Source of the DNA: Sphingomonadales bacterium
Lineage (GTDB): Bacteria; Pseudomonadota; Alphaproteobacteria; Sphingomonadales; Sphingomonadaceae
DNA: 64,000 nucleotides
Reading direction: 5' to 3'
Assembly: GCA_016720115.1 (NCBI GenBank)
Contig: JADJXT010000002.1
Coordinates: forward strand, 124,001-188,000
Shown here piece by piece: positions 42,301-51,250 of the stretch. The position numbers and the translations under genes were made by a program. How positions within the stretch are numbered: position 1 is the first letter of the stretch; every line of letters starts with the position of its first letter. The notes under the pieces are model-generated. The model was not told the DNA's origin, ran no database searches, and saw only the letters and a list, made by a program, of their open reading frames with translations.

Positions 42301-42849
42301 GAAGTCGGGTTCGAACTCTACCAGTCGATGCTCGAGGATGCGATTGTCGCTGTCCGCGCCGAGGCACAAGGGCTCGCCAAGCCGCGCGACAGTTTCAGCC
42401 CGCAAATCACCATCGATGCGCCGATCCTGATCCCTGACGATTATGTCCCCGACCTTTCGGTGCGCATGGCCCTGTACCGGCGACTCAACGATCTTGACGG
42501 CGCGCTGGAAATCGAAGGGCTGGCGGCGGAGATTGCCGATCGTTTCGGGCCTATCCCCGAACCGACGCAAAACCTGCTAAGGCTTATCGAGATCAAGCAG
42601 AACGCGCTGGTCGCGCAGGTTGCCAAGATAGAGGTTGGCGCGCGCGGGGCTCTGGTCAGTTTCCACGAAGACCGCCCACCCAACATTCCGGGCCTGCTGG
42701 CTTATGTGGAACGGCTGGGCGTTTCGGCAAAGCTGCGGCCAGACAGCAAGCTGGTCATCACCCGCAACTGGCCCGATCCGGCCAGCAAGCTCTACGGATG
42801 CTTGCAATTGTCGAAAGGCTTGGCCGGGCTGGCGCGCAAAGCCGCCTGA
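39376..42849 (+). CDS. mfd: Transcription-repair coupling factor Mfd
   Basis: The 1157-residue translocase removes stalled RNA polymerase and recruits UvrA. Domains in order: UvrB-like N-terminus, CarD-like RNA polymerase interaction domain (PGDLIVHVEHGIGRYEGL), RecG-like helicase with Walker A GDVGFGKTE and DEEQ box VIVDEEQRFGV, motif LTATPIPRTLQMA, and the TRCF C-terminal domain. Its stop codon directly abuts the stop of the convergent EAL gene. Confidence 0.97.
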   Translation: MTDLQRILRAERALTLASVPTGFAPLLLADLARGAKGLTLYIAPDEAAMRSLADTIPFFAPELEILQFPAWDCLPYDRASPSTVITSQRMAALAALQQPGKSKRILLTTIGALIQRVITPFRVRQTGAILASGVSISRERLASLLQANGYFRVDTVAEPGEFALRGSLVDLIPAGSEDGLRLDFFGDEIETIRAFSPQDQRSTGTVARFELLPAVETLMDEDAVRRFRTQYRDLFGATATGDPLYQAVSEGRRLAGMDHWLPLFEERLVTLLDHLGKDILVLRDQASLAAGEARFEAIADYHANREKAQSASPGSYRPLSPEKLYLGASELQALIDGQQCHLITPFAAPDSDGTIDFGVSAGRDFAPERARKDNVYDAVSAYLKECLRAGQKPIIASYSIGARERLKGLLSDHGAPRLAEADSWQAALGMAAGKSAAMVVLPIDHGFASPEVALLSEQDILGDRLVRRRKNRKSADAFLAEMAALSPGDLIVHVEHGIGRYEGLASIPVGQSPHDCVALVYAGGDRLYVPVENIDVLTRYGNSDGSVALDKLGGEAWQRRKAKLRERITAIAHELIRTAAERALRPGAAMEVEDAGYAAFVDRFPYAETDDQERVIAEVLEDLASGRPMDRLVCGDVGFGKTEVAMRAAFAAAMAGYQVAVIAPTTLLARQHYTNFVERFADTPLKIDRLSRLVPTAEATKTREGLTDGSVDIVIGTHAVLAKTVKFRKLGLVIVDEEQRFGVNHKEQLKALKSDVHMLTLTATPIPRTLQMAMSGLRELSVIQTPPVDRLAVRTYVMPWDEVVMREALLREHYRGGQSFFVVPRISDLAEIEEYLRDHVPEVKFVTAHGQMAAGEIEERMTAFYDKRYDVLLSTTIIESGLDIPSANTLIVHRADRFGLAQLYQLRGRVGRSKLRAYAYLTQPADRILSETAEKRLKVLSDLDSLGAGFQLASHDLDIRGAGNLVGDEQSGHIKEVGFELYQSMLEDAIVAVRAEAQGLAKPRDSFSPQITIDAPILIPDDYVPDLSVRMALYRRLNDLDGALEIEGLAAEIADRFGPIPEPTQNLLRLIEIKQNALVAQVAKIEVGARGALVSFHEDRPPNIPGLLAYVERLGVSAKLRPDSKLVITRNWPDPASKLYGCLQLSKGLAGLARKAA

Positions 42850-44133
42850 TCAGCGCTGAGACGCCGCGAAATTTTGGAAATCGTCCGCCGAAAGCGGCGG
42901 CGATCGCAAATAGCCCTGAAAATAATCGCACCCTTCGGCACGCAGCATTTGCAGTTCATCCGCGCGCTCGACGCCTTCGGCAATGATGCGCAAACCTAAC
43001 GCTTTTCCAAGCGCTATGATCGCGCGCAGCACGATCAGGTCACGCATGCTGCCGCCGATATCTGCTGTCATGCCCTTGTCGATCTTCAGATAGTCAAGCG
43101 GCAGGCTCTTCAAATAGGCGAGGCTTGAATAGCCGGTCCCGAAATCGTCAATCGCAATCCGCACGCCCTTGCTGCGCAACATTTCGAGCTGCGACAGCGC
43201 CAGATCAAAATCGCGAACGATGCTTTCTTCGGTAAGTTCAACGGTCAACCGATCGAACGGAAATTCTGCTTCCTCGAGAATTGCGAGAAGGCGCACCGCA
43301 TGATCGTCCGCCAGCTCTTCAGCACCCAGATTGAGCGAGAGATGCAGTGGCTCTGCCGCCTGCGGCCACTTCACGGCATATGCGACGGCCTGCTTCTGAA
43401 TGACGAAGGAAAGCTCTTCGCGCAGATCGCACCGGTCGGCAGCAGCGAACAGTTCATCGGCGCCGATTTCTCCGAAGTCCGGGTGCGACCAGCGCGCCAA
43501 GGCCTCTGCGCCCACCAATCCGCCCGATACAACCTCGAATTGCGGCTGGAAGTGGATTGCAATTTCCTTCTTTGCCAGCGCTTGCCGCAACCCTTTGTCG
43601 AGTTGCGCATTTCTGGCCGCATCGCGATCTCGCAGACTGTCAGCAAAACGGTATTTGCGTCCCTTGCGCGAATATGCGGCAGCAAGTGCAGCCGATGCCG
43701 ATGCCAGAATTTCAGCGCCCGACTGGCCAACCTCTGACTGGGCGATGCCGACGCGCGGGCTGATGTGCAATTCGCCGTCAAGATGTTGCAACGGAGCGCC
43801 GAGCAGGCCAAGCAGTTTGCGTGCTTCCTGTTCCAGTTCGCTGGCAGTCGCCGCAGTCTCGGCGATAATCAAAAACTCCCTGCCCGGTAGCCGCGCCGCC
43901 ATGATCACGCCGGGAAACGAAGGCGCACAAGCCGCAATCCTGCTTCCGATTTCGGCGATTACAGCATTCCCCGTTTCGCGACCGTGCAGGTCATTTACCT
44001 GCTTGAGATCGCGAATGCCGACCAGAAACAGTACAAGTTTGCGCGTGACCGACGCCTCGAACGCGGACAGCCAAAGCTGCGCGTCGCGCGCGGGAGCAAT
44101 CTTCATCGTTCTAATGGCCTGAACCGCGTTCAT
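42850..44133 (-). CDS. Degenerate GGDEF - EAL domain protein (c-di-GMP phosphodiesterase)
   Basis: A 427-residue cytoplasmic protein. The N-terminal GGDEF domain has lost its signature (RLPGREF at residues 81-87), so it probably does not make c-di-GMP. The EAL domain from about residue 170 keeps EALARW, the LNLG Asn, ELTEES, IDDFGTGYSS, LKIDKGM and AEGVE, the full set of metal-binding and catalytic residues, and should hydrolyse c-di-GMP. ATG at 44133 is preferred over a TTG at 44151. It is divergent from moaA. Confidence 0.9.
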   Translation of the reverse strand: MNAVQAIRTMKIAPARDAQLWLSAFEASVTRKLVLFLVGIRDLKQVNDLHGRETGNAVIAEIGSRIAACAPSFPGVIMAARLPGREFLIIAETAATASELEQEARKLLGLLGAPLQHLDGELHISPRVGIAQSEVGQSGAEILASASAALAAAYSRKGRKYRFADSLRDRDAARNAQLDKGLRQALAKKEIAIHFQPQFEVVSGGLVGAEALARWSHPDFGEIGADELFAAADRCDLREELSFVIQKQAVAYAVKWPQAAEPLHLSLNLGAEELADDHAVRLLAILEEAEFPFDRLTVELTEESIVRDFDLALSQLEMLRSKGVRIAIDDFGTGYSSLAYLKSLPLDYLKIDKGMTADIGGSMRDLIVLRAIIALGKALGLRIIAEGVERADELQMLRAEGCDYFQGYLRSPPLSADDFQNFAASQR

Positions 44134-44206
44134 TCTGCGTGAATATCCCAAAAGCCTTTCCTAACCGTTGCCAGCGTCGCACAAGAGCTATAGGCCGGAT
44201 AGCATC

Positions 44207-45193
44207 ATGCAGGACAGCTACGGCCGCAAGATCGATTACCTTCGCATATCGGTGACAGACCGGTGCAATTTCCGTTGCACCTACTGCATGCCGCAGCATC
44301 AGAGGTTTTTGCCGCGCAGTGACTTGCTCGACTACACTGAAATCGCCCTGATTTCCCGCCGTTTCATCAAGCATGGCATCCGCAAGATCAGGCTTACCGG
44401 CGGCGAGCCGCTGGTTCGTCGCGACGTAGACGTGCTGATCCGGGAACTTGGACGCCATGTACAAGACGGGCAGCTTGATGAACTGACACTGACAACCAAT
44501 GGCAGCCGCCTTGCCGAATATGCGCCGACGCTTCGCCAATCGGGCGTTTCGAGGATCAATGTCAGCCTCGACAGCCTGAAACCCGCAAAATTCCGTGAAA
44601 TTACCCGTGGCGGAGAATTGCCGCAGATATTGGCCGGTATCGATGCGGCTCGCGCGGAAGCGATTGCTATCCGGATCAACATGGTCGCGCTGAAAGGCAT
44701 CAACGATGACGAGATCGGCGCGATGGCAGATTATTGCGCGCAACATGGGCATGACCTCGCGCTCATTGAAACCATGCCGCTGGGCGAAGGTGTCGCCGGA
44801 CGAACGGAGCATTTCATCGCACTCGACCAGTTCATCGAACCTTTGAGGGCGCGCAATCGCATCATCGCTTCGGAACACCGCACAGCGGGGCCGGCGCGCT
44901 ATTATCAGGTCGACCCGCTTGGGCTACGACTGGGCCTTATCACGCCGATGACGCATAATTTTTGCGGAGACTGCAACCGGCTGCGACTGGGCAGCGACGG
45001 CAAGGTGCATATGTGCCTCGGTTCGAACTTCCATGTCGACTTTCGCGACGCGATTCGCAATGGCGGGGCCGATGCCGTCGATAGGCTGCTGCAAAAAGCG
45101 TTGCGGCTGAAACCCGAACGCCATGATTTCGAACGCCAATTGGAGAACCGAAGCTTGCGCCTTCATCGACATATGAATGCGACTGGCGGATGA
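44207..45193 (+). CDS. moaA: GTP 3',8-cyclase MoaA
   Basis: A 328-residue radical SAM enzyme for the first step of molybdopterin synthesis. The N-terminal cluster motif is CNFRCTYC (C20, C24, C27). The C-terminal cluster cysteines appear in FCGDCNRLRLGSDGKVHMCLG. The protein ends in Gly-Gly, as needed in MoaA. It overlaps nadK by four bases (ATGA). Confidence 0.96.
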   Translation: MQDSYGRKIDYLRISVTDRCNFRCTYCMPQHQRFLPRSDLLDYTEIALISRRFIKHGIRKIRLTGGEPLVRRDVDVLIRELGRHVQDGQLDELTLTTNGSRLAEYAPTLRQSGVSRINVSLDSLKPAKFREITRGGELPQILAGIDAARAEAIAIRINMVALKGINDDEIGAMADYCAQHGHDLALIETMPLGEGVAGRTEHFIALDQFIEPLRARNRIIASEHRTAGPARYYQVDPLGLRLGLITPMTHNFCGDCNRLRLGSDGKVHMCLGSNFHVDFRDAIRNGGADAVDRLLQKALRLKPERHDFERQLENRSLRLHRHMNATGG

Positions 45194-45966
45194 GTCGTTT
45201 TCCGCGCTTGGCCCTCCTTGCATCGCCCGGTGAGCAGGCACGCGAAGCAGAAAAACGGCTGCGTGAACGGCATGACTTCGTACCGCTTGAGGACGCCGAT
45301 GCCGTAATCGCCCTGGGGGGCGACGGCTTCCTGCTGCAATTGCTGCACCGACTGCTGGAGCAGCGACGCGACCTTCCCGCTTATGGCATGAATCTGGGCA
45401 CCATCGGCTTTCTGATGAACAATTGGCATCCCGATGATTTGCTCCACCGGCTTGAACGCGCGAAGAGCATCACCGTTACCCCCTTGATGGCGACGATCGA
45501 GGCGACGTCCGGACAGCGCTTTACCCTGCCCGCAATCAACGAAGTCTCGCTGCTGCGCGAAACACGACAAGCGGCGAAACTGCAGATCGACGTCAATGAC
45601 CGCACCGTCCTGGACGAACTGATCTGCGATGGCGTCCTTGTAGCTACACCGGTGGGTTCAACCGCCTACAACCTGTCCGCAAATGGCCCCATTCTGCCGC
45701 TCGATAGCTCGCTGCTGGCGCTGACTCCCATCAGTCCGTTCCGCCCGCGGCGCTGGAAGGGGGCAATCCTGCCCGACAGATATGTGGTAAAGCTCACCAT
45801 ATTGGAGAGCGGCAAACGCCCCGTCAGCGCGGTTGCCGACCAGCGCGAAATTCGCGACATATCGTCGGTGGAAGTGGCGCTTGACCGCAATCGCTCGCTG
45901 ACATTGCTGTTCGATCCCGAACATGCGCTCGATGATCGCATCGCAATGGAACAATTTATTACCTGA
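45190..45966 (+). CDS. nadK: NAD kinase
   Basis: A 258-residue NAD kinase that makes NADP. The GGDG motif is at residues 43-46 (LGGDGFLLQ), then NLGTIGFLMN, the NE motif (INEVSLLR) and DGVLVATPVGSTAYNLSANGPI. It is translationally coupled to moaA. No anomaly. Confidence 0.96.
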   Translation: MSRFPRLALLASPGEQAREAEKRLRERHDFVPLEDADAVIALGGDGFLLQLLHRLLEQRRDLPAYGMNLGTIGFLMNNWHPDDLLHRLERAKSITVTPLMATIEATSGQRFTLPAINEVSLLRETRQAAKLQIDVNDRTVLDELICDGVLVATPVGSTAYNLSANGPILPLDSSLLALTPISPFRPRRWKGAILPDRYVVKLTILESGKRPVSAVADQREIRDISSVEVALDRNRSLTLLFDPEHALDDRIAMEQFIT

Positions 45967-46027
45967 CCCACTTGCTTTTTGTTTCAGGCCAAGCCATAGG
46001 CGCGCCTGCCCGATGTCATCGGGCTGC

Positions 46028-46102
46028 TCCCCGGTAGCTCAGCGGTAGAGCAATCGGCTGTTAACCGATTGGTCGGCGGTTCGAATCCGTCCCGGGGAGC
46101 CA
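46028..46102 (+). tRNA. tRNA-Asn (anticodon GTT)
   Basis: The acceptor stem TCCCCGG / CCGGGGA, D arm TAGCTCAGCGGTAGAGC, anticodon stem ATCGG / CCGAT with loop CTGTTAA (anticodon GTT), and T arm GGCGGTTCGAATCCGTC fold into a complete cloverleaf. The discriminator is G and CCA is encoded. Confidence 0.97.
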
Positions 46103-46428
46103 GATTTTTTCCGAAAAATCAGCGCGCCTGCAACAGCAGACGGATTCCGGCAAAGGCCGAGATTCGTTGCGCCTTGGCCTGGCTGATCAGATGCCGCAGC
46201 GGCGCCATGAATATGCCGCCAAAAATCCCTGCCAGCGGCACTGACGACAGAAGCGAATCGCTCCGCTACGATATTACGGCAAAGTGAAGTCGCCGGAATC
46301 AGCGTGGCTCGATTCCGGTCAGGGTTAGAAGCGCCGTGTAGATCTGCCTTCCGGTAACCTACACAGACGCATAAACAAGCGCGATATGACCCAACTGAAA
46401 GGTCTATACCGCGCTCATCTGACAGCCC
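46103..46428. other. Intergenic region after tRNA-Asn
   Basis: There are 326 bases without a convincing complete gene. It begins with GATTTTT-TCCG-AAAAATC, a 7-bp AT hairpin that may end the tRNA transcript, then contains a minus-strand coding-like fragment (46119-46265) and a stretch of no visible signal before the secA stop. Confidence 0.5.
46119..46265 (-). pseudogene. Possible remnant of a membrane protein gene
   Basis: A 48-codon stop-to-stop minus-strand fragment reads SLLSSVPLAGIFGGIFMAPL followed by RHLISQAKAQRISAFAG. A hydrophobic helix followed by a basic loop looks like a piece of a transporter. No start or partner domains are seen. The parent gene is unknown. Confidence 0.28.
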
Positions 46429-49164
46429 TCAATAAGCCCCGTGGCAATGCTTGTATTTCTGCCCGGAACCGCAGGGGCACGGATCATTGCGGCGCAGGTT
46501 GGGATTGCCGGCAAAGGGATCGCCTTCTGCCGGGTTGTGCGGCACCTGCCGCGCCGGAATCGAAGCCTTGATGAGGCCCAGATCAGCACCGTCGACATCG
46601 TCGCTGTCATCGTCTCCCGTCAGCGGATCGAAATGGGTCGTCAGGAAATCGGGCAGTTCGGGAAGCTCGCCCTCGGCAAATTGCGGTTCGACACGGAAGT
46701 CGTTGGTCAGCACCGTCTTGACGATATCCTCACGGATGGCGGACAGCATCCGTTCGAACAGGCCAAAGCTTTCCTGCTTATATTCGTTGATCGGGTTCTT
46801 CTGCGCATAGGCGCGCAGATAAATCACCTGACGCAAGGCATCGAGCGTAGCCAGATGCTCCTTCCAGTGATGGTCCAGATTCTGGAGCAGGATCTGCTTT
46901 TCGATCTGGCGGAACAAGGCCGGGTCGATTGCGCCGCGTTTGCCGGCGAGCTTTTCCTCCGCAGCCTCTGCTATGCGCGCCTCGACCGTTTCGGGCTCAA
47001 TCGCCTCTTCGGTCAACCAGCTATCGATATCGGGTTGCAGGCCAAGCACTTCGCCGACCTGCTTTTTAAGGCCGTCGACATCCCATTGCTCGGGATAGGT
47101 TTCGGGCGGGCAGTTCTCTCCGACAATCGCATTGACGGTTTCGTGCAGCATGTCGTCGAGAACGTCGTCGACCGCTTCGGCATCCATGATGTCGCTGCGC
47201 TGCTCGTAGATCACCTTGCGCTGGTCGTTCATGACATTGTCATACTCCACCAGCTGCTTGCGCACGTCATAGTTGCGTGCCTCAACCTTGTGCTGGGCGG
47301 TTTCGATCGCCTTTGAAAGCCATTTGCCGCCGATTGCCTCACCATCCTCCAGGCTGCTGTTCATCATGCGGGCGAACAGCGTTTCCGAGCCAAATATGCG
47401 CAACAGATCGTCTTCGAGGCAAAGGTAGAAGCGTGACAGGCCCGGATCGCCCTGACGACCCGAACGGCCGCGCAGCTGATTGTCGATACGGCGGCTTTCG
47501 TGGCGTTCAGTCGCGAGAACGAAAAGCCCCCCGGCTTCCAAAACCCTGGCTTTTTCCGCCTCAATCTCTGCAGCGATGCGCGAAATGGCGGCATCACGGT
47601 CTGCCCCTTCGGGCATGTCTCTCAATTCGTCCTCGGTGCGAAACTCAAGGTTGCCGCCCAATTTGATGTCCGTGCCACGACCGGCCATGTTGGTGGCAAT
47701 CGTCACCGCACCCAGGCGACCTGCCTGAGCAACGATATGCGCCTCCTGTTCGTGGAAGCGGGCGTTGAGGACGGCGTGCTGCACACCTTCCTTGTTCAGA
47801 TATTCGGAAAGCAGTTCCGATTTCTCGATCGAAACCGTGCCGACCAGCACCGGCTGCCCGCGATCATGCGCTTCCTTGATCGTTTTGGCGATTGCGGCAA
47901 ATTTGTCTGCCGTGTTCTTGTAGAATTCGTCATTCTCGTCGATGCGCTGCACGGGCACATTGGTGGGGATTTCAACGACATTGAGTTTGTAGATGTCGTA
48001 AAATTCCTGCGCCTCGGTTGCGGCGGTGCCGGTCATCCCCGAAATCTTCGGGTACATGCGGAAATAATTCTGGAAAGTGATCGTCGCCAGCGTCTGGTTT
48101 TCAGGCTTAATCGCGACACCTTCCTTGGCTTCAACTGCCTGATGCAGGCCATTCGACCAACGGCGGCCATCCATCATGCGACCGGTAAATTCGTCGATGA
48201 TGATCACTTCGTCATTCTTGACGATATAGTCGGTATCGCGCTTGAACATCGTGTTGGCTTTGAGGGCCTGATCAAGATGGTGCACGACCTGCGTATTCTC
48301 GGCATCGTACAGATTGGTTCCGACAATCAAACCGGCGGCCTCAAGCAAGCGCTCCGCCTTTTCGGTGCCCTCTTCGGTCAGGATGACGCTGCGTGCCTTT
48401 TCATCCTTTTCATAATCGCCGTCGTCGAGTTGAAGGACGATTTCATGCACGGCCTTGTACATTTCCGACTTGTCGTCGGTCGGACCCGAAATGATCAGCG
48501 GCGTGCGCGCTTCATCGATCAGGATCGAGTCCACTTCATCGACGATGGCAAAGTTGAACGGGCGCTGCACCATCTGCGCGCGCTCATGCTTCATATTGTC
48601 GCGCAGATAGTCAAAGCCAAGTTCGTTGTTCGTCGCGTAGGTGATATCGCAATTATAGGCGGTGCGACGTTCATTTTCGGATAGGTTCGGGACGATGACG
48701 CCAGTCGACAAGCCCAGGAAGCCGTAAATCTGGCCCATCCATTCGGCGTCGCGCTTGGCCAGATAATCGTTGACCGTCACCACATGCACACCCTTGCCTT
48801 CAATGGCATTGAGGTAGGTCGCAAGCGTGGCCACAAGGGTCTTGCCTTCACCCGTGCGCATTTCGGCAATTTCACCGCGATGCAGCACGATACCGCCGAC
48901 CATCTGCACATCAAAATGGCGCATGCCGGTGACGCGTTTTGAAGCCTCACGTACCGTGGCAAAAGCCTCAGGCAGGATGTCATCGAGCGCTTCACCGGCT
49001 TCGAGCCGTTCGCGGAACCGCTCGGTCTGGGCTTTCAACTCTTCGTCGGAAAGCGCAGCCATCTGGTCTTCGAGCGCATTGATTTTGGTGACGATTTTCA
49101 TCGTCTTTTTGACATAACGGTCGTTCGACGAACCGAAAATGGACTTGGCTATGGTGCCGAGCAT
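46429..49164 (-). CDS. secA: Preprotein translocase ATPase SecA
   Basis: The 911-residue Sec motor protein. Walker A is MRTGEGKTLVA, and DEVDSILIDEARTPLIISG contains Walker B. The preprotein cross-linking and helical scaffold domains follow. A C-terminal zinc-binding tail, NDPCPCGSGQKYKHCHG, is present and usually binds SecB. Start MLGTIAKSIF at 49164 with AAAGG eight bases upstream. Intact. Confidence 0.98.
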   Translation of the reverse strand: MLGTIAKSIFGSSNDRYVKKTMKIVTKINALEDQMAALSDEELKAQTERFRERLEAGEALDDILPEAFATVREASKRVTGMRHFDVQMVGGIVLHRGEIAEMRTGEGKTLVATLATYLNAIEGKGVHVVTVNDYLAKRDAEWMGQIYGFLGLSTGVIVPNLSENERRTAYNCDITYATNNELGFDYLRDNMKHERAQMVQRPFNFAIVDEVDSILIDEARTPLIISGPTDDKSEMYKAVHEIVLQLDDGDYEKDEKARSVILTEEGTEKAERLLEAAGLIVGTNLYDAENTQVVHHLDQALKANTMFKRDTDYIVKNDEVIIIDEFTGRMMDGRRWSNGLHQAVEAKEGVAIKPENQTLATITFQNYFRMYPKISGMTGTAATEAQEFYDIYKLNVVEIPTNVPVQRIDENDEFYKNTADKFAAIAKTIKEAHDRGQPVLVGTVSIEKSELLSEYLNKEGVQHAVLNARFHEQEAHIVAQAGRLGAVTIATNMAGRGTDIKLGGNLEFRTEDELRDMPEGADRDAAISRIAAEIEAEKARVLEAGGLFVLATERHESRRIDNQLRGRSGRQGDPGLSRFYLCLEDDLLRIFGSETLFARMMNSSLEDGEAIGGKWLSKAIETAQHKVEARNYDVRKQLVEYDNVMNDQRKVIYEQRSDIMDAEAVDDVLDDMLHETVNAIVGENCPPETYPEQWDVDGLKKQVGEVLGLQPDIDSWLTEEAIEPETVEARIAEAAEEKLAGKRGAIDPALFRQIEKQILLQNLDHHWKEHLATLDALRQVIYLRAYAQKNPINEYKQESFGLFERMLSAIREDIVKTVLTNDFRVEPQFAEGELPELPDFLTTHFDPLTGDDDSDDVDGADLGLIKASIPARQVPHNPAEGDPFAGNPNLRRNDPCPCGSGQKYKHCHGAY

Positions 49165-49254
49165 GAGCAAACCTTTGATGACTATTTAGGGATTTTGCCT
49201 GCAAAGCGCAGGCGTGCAAAATGGAAGCAGCGCAGAAAATGCGCTGGTAGGGTG

Positions 49255-49527
49255 CTATTCGTGCGCGCGCTCTGCGCGGGAAACCGGCGTGGCTTCGACA
49301 GGACTTTCAGCGGAGGCAACAAAGTCAGTAGCATCGCTGCGCCGGGTAACAGCCTCCAGCTTTGGCTGGGGCCGTGCTTGCGAGACATGAACCGCGGCAG
49401 CGGCAAATGCCTCCGCCAGGTCCATTTGCGATGCAGCACTGGTCGGCGATGCAGCCTCTACCGGACGCGCCGCTTCGGCGGCCGAAAAGCCGGTCAGCAG
49501 CGCGAGGAAATAGAGTAGCAAACGCAT
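49255..49527 (-). CDS. Small secreted or periplasmic hypothetical protein
   Basis: A 90-residue protein with a clear signal peptide (MRLLLYFLALLTGFSAAEAA, cleavage likely after AEA) and an Ala/Ser/Val-rich low-complexity mature part. There is no recognised domain. It lies between argJ (divergent) and secA (same strand, 90 bases downstream). Short and low-complexity, so reality is moderately supported. Confidence 0.5.
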   Translation of the reverse strand: MRLLLYFLALLTGFSAAEAARPVEAASPTSAASQMDLAEAFAAAAVHVSQARPQPKLEAVTRRSDATDFVASAESPVEATPVSRAERAHE

Positions 49528-49623
49528 TTAAGCCATATACCTAGAGTGCCGTGCATATAGGGTTGACTTGGACAGACGTCCATCCCCATTGCGCCAATGA
49601 TTATCTAGCAGCAAAGTCTTTAT

Positions 49624-50847
49624 ATGTCGTCACGATCCCCCCTCGCCGCTCCTTTCCCTGAAATGCCCGAAATCGCAGGCGTTGCGAAGCGCGTCGCAAG
49701 GGCGCGTTACAAGGAATGGGATCGCTGCGACCTGACTTATGTCGAATTTGACGCAGGAACCGTTGTCGCTGGCGTTACAACGCGCAACATCTGCTGTTCG
49801 TCCGAAGTCGAACTGTGTCGCGACAATCTGAAAGGCGGCAAGGCGCGGGCGCTGGTGGTGAATGCGGGGAACAGCAATGCCTTTACCGGCTATCGCGGGC
49901 GTGAGGCGGTGGAGGCCATTACCAACCAGGTAGCGGCGCATCTGGGCTGCTCACCAACCGAAATCTTCGTATCGTCCACCGGCGTCATTGGCGTGCCGCT
50001 GCCGAAGGACAAAGCCCAGGCGGGCTTGCGCGCAGCGTTTGATGCACCGCTTTGCAATTGGCAGGAAGTTGCGGACACTATTGGAACCACCGACACTTTC
50101 GCCAAGGGCGCGAAGGCCATCGCGATTGTAGATGGCAAACGGATCGAGATAGTCGGTGTCATCAAAGGCAGCGGGATGATCGCACCGGACATGGCCACGA
50201 TGCTCGGCTATATTTTCACCGACGTAGCGGTTGAACCCGCATTTCTCCAGACACTGCTGAGCGAAGCCAATAGCTCGACTTTCAGCTGCATCACGGTCGA
50301 CAGCGACACATCGACCAGCGACACCGTGCTGGCGTTTGCCACCGGCAAGGCCGGTAATGCGATCCTGACGGGCCATGATGATACAGGCGCCGATGCCTTC
50401 GCTTCGGCGCTGCACGATGTCTGCCGTCAACTCGCCCATCTCGTTGTCCGCGACGGCGAAGGCGCACAGAAGTTTATCGCGATCCATGTGACAGGTGCAG
50501 CTTCGGACGGCAGCGCACGCCGGATCGGCCTCGCCATCGCCAACTCGCCGCTCGTCAAAACCGCGATTGCGGGCGAAGACGCAAATTGGGGCCGGGTTGT
50601 GATGGCGGTCGGCAAAGCCGGTGAACCGGCAGATCGCGACCGGCTTTCGATCAGCTTTGGTGCAACGCAGGTGGCGAATAACGGCCTACCGGTCGATGGC
50701 TATGATGAAACGCCGGTAGCTGCGCACCTGAAAGGTCAGGAAATCGGCATCGGCGTCGATATAGGCCTTGGATCAGGCAGCGCGACCGTTTGGACGTGCG
50801 ACCTGACTCATGGCTATATCAGTATCAACGCTGATTACAGAAGTTAG
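49624..50847 (+). CDS. argJ: Glutamate N-acetyltransferase / amino-acid acetyltransferase ArgJ
   Basis: A 407-residue arginine-pathway enzyme that self-cleaves into two chains. The cleavage/nucleophile threonine is T192 in KGSGMIAPDMATML. Other marks are VVNAGNSNAFTG, VSSTGVIG and GEDANWGRVVMAVGK. It transfers acetyl from N-acetylornithine to glutamate. Its stop overlaps the convergent trxA stop by three to four bases. Confidence 0.96.
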   Translation: MSSRSPLAAPFPEMPEIAGVAKRVARARYKEWDRCDLTYVEFDAGTVVAGVTTRNICCSSEVELCRDNLKGGKARALVVNAGNSNAFTGYRGREAVEAITNQVAAHLGCSPTEIFVSSTGVIGVPLPKDKAQAGLRAAFDAPLCNWQEVADTIGTTDTFAKGAKAIAIVDGKRIEIVGVIKGSGMIAPDMATMLGYIFTDVAVEPAFLQTLLSEANSSTFSCITVDSDTSTSDTVLAFATGKAGNAILTGHDDTGADAFASALHDVCRQLAHLVVRDGEGAQKFIAIHVTGAASDGSARRIGLAIANSPLVKTAIAGEDANWGRVVMAVGKAGEPADRDRLSISFGATQVANNGLPVDGYDETPVAAHLKGQEIGIGVDIGLGSGSATVWTCDLTHGYISINADYRS

Positions 50848-51164
50848 AGCGCGCTTTCCAACCAGCCCTTGATCGCTGCCTTGGGAGCGGCGCCAACCTT
50901 GGTGTCGACAACCTGGCCGTCCTTGAACAGGATCATCGTGGGAATACCGCGCACGCCGAACTTGCTCGGCGTATCGGGATGATCGTCGATATTCAGCTTG
51001 GCGATAGTCACCTGCTCGCCCAGTTCCTCGCTGATTTCTTCAAGGCTGGGGCCGATCATCTTGCACGGGCCGCACCATTCGGCCCAGAAATCGACCAAAA
51101 CCGGCTTGGATGAACCCAGAACTTCGGTAGCAAAATCATTGTCGCCAACTGCTTTGGTAGCCAT
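50844..51164 (-). CDS. trxA: Thioredoxin
   Basis: A 106-residue thioredoxin with the redox motif WCGPC (C31 and C34) in VDFWAEWCGPCKMIGP, then GIPTMILFKDGQ with the cis-proline. Start MATKAVGDND at 51164 has AAGGAGATATTCC just upstream. It follows addA by 86 bases on the same strand. Confidence 0.97.
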   Translation of the reverse strand: MATKAVGDNDFATEVLGSSKPVLVDFWAEWCGPCKMIGPSLEEISEELGEQVTIAKLNIDDHPDTPSKFGVRGIPTMILFKDGQVVDTKVGAAPKAAIKGWLESAL

Positions 51165-51250
51165 TGGAATATCTCCTTCTTTGGCGGCGAATGTATTGCT
51201 GCCTCCGGCCAGTTGCAAGCGTGCGACTCCGATAGATTTGCTTGGGGGCC

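Noticed and set aside
40720..42570. 616-codon minus-strand ORF opposite mfd
   Set aside because: Mfd is unmistakable on the plus strand. The antisense frame has shadow-like composition and no ribosome site.
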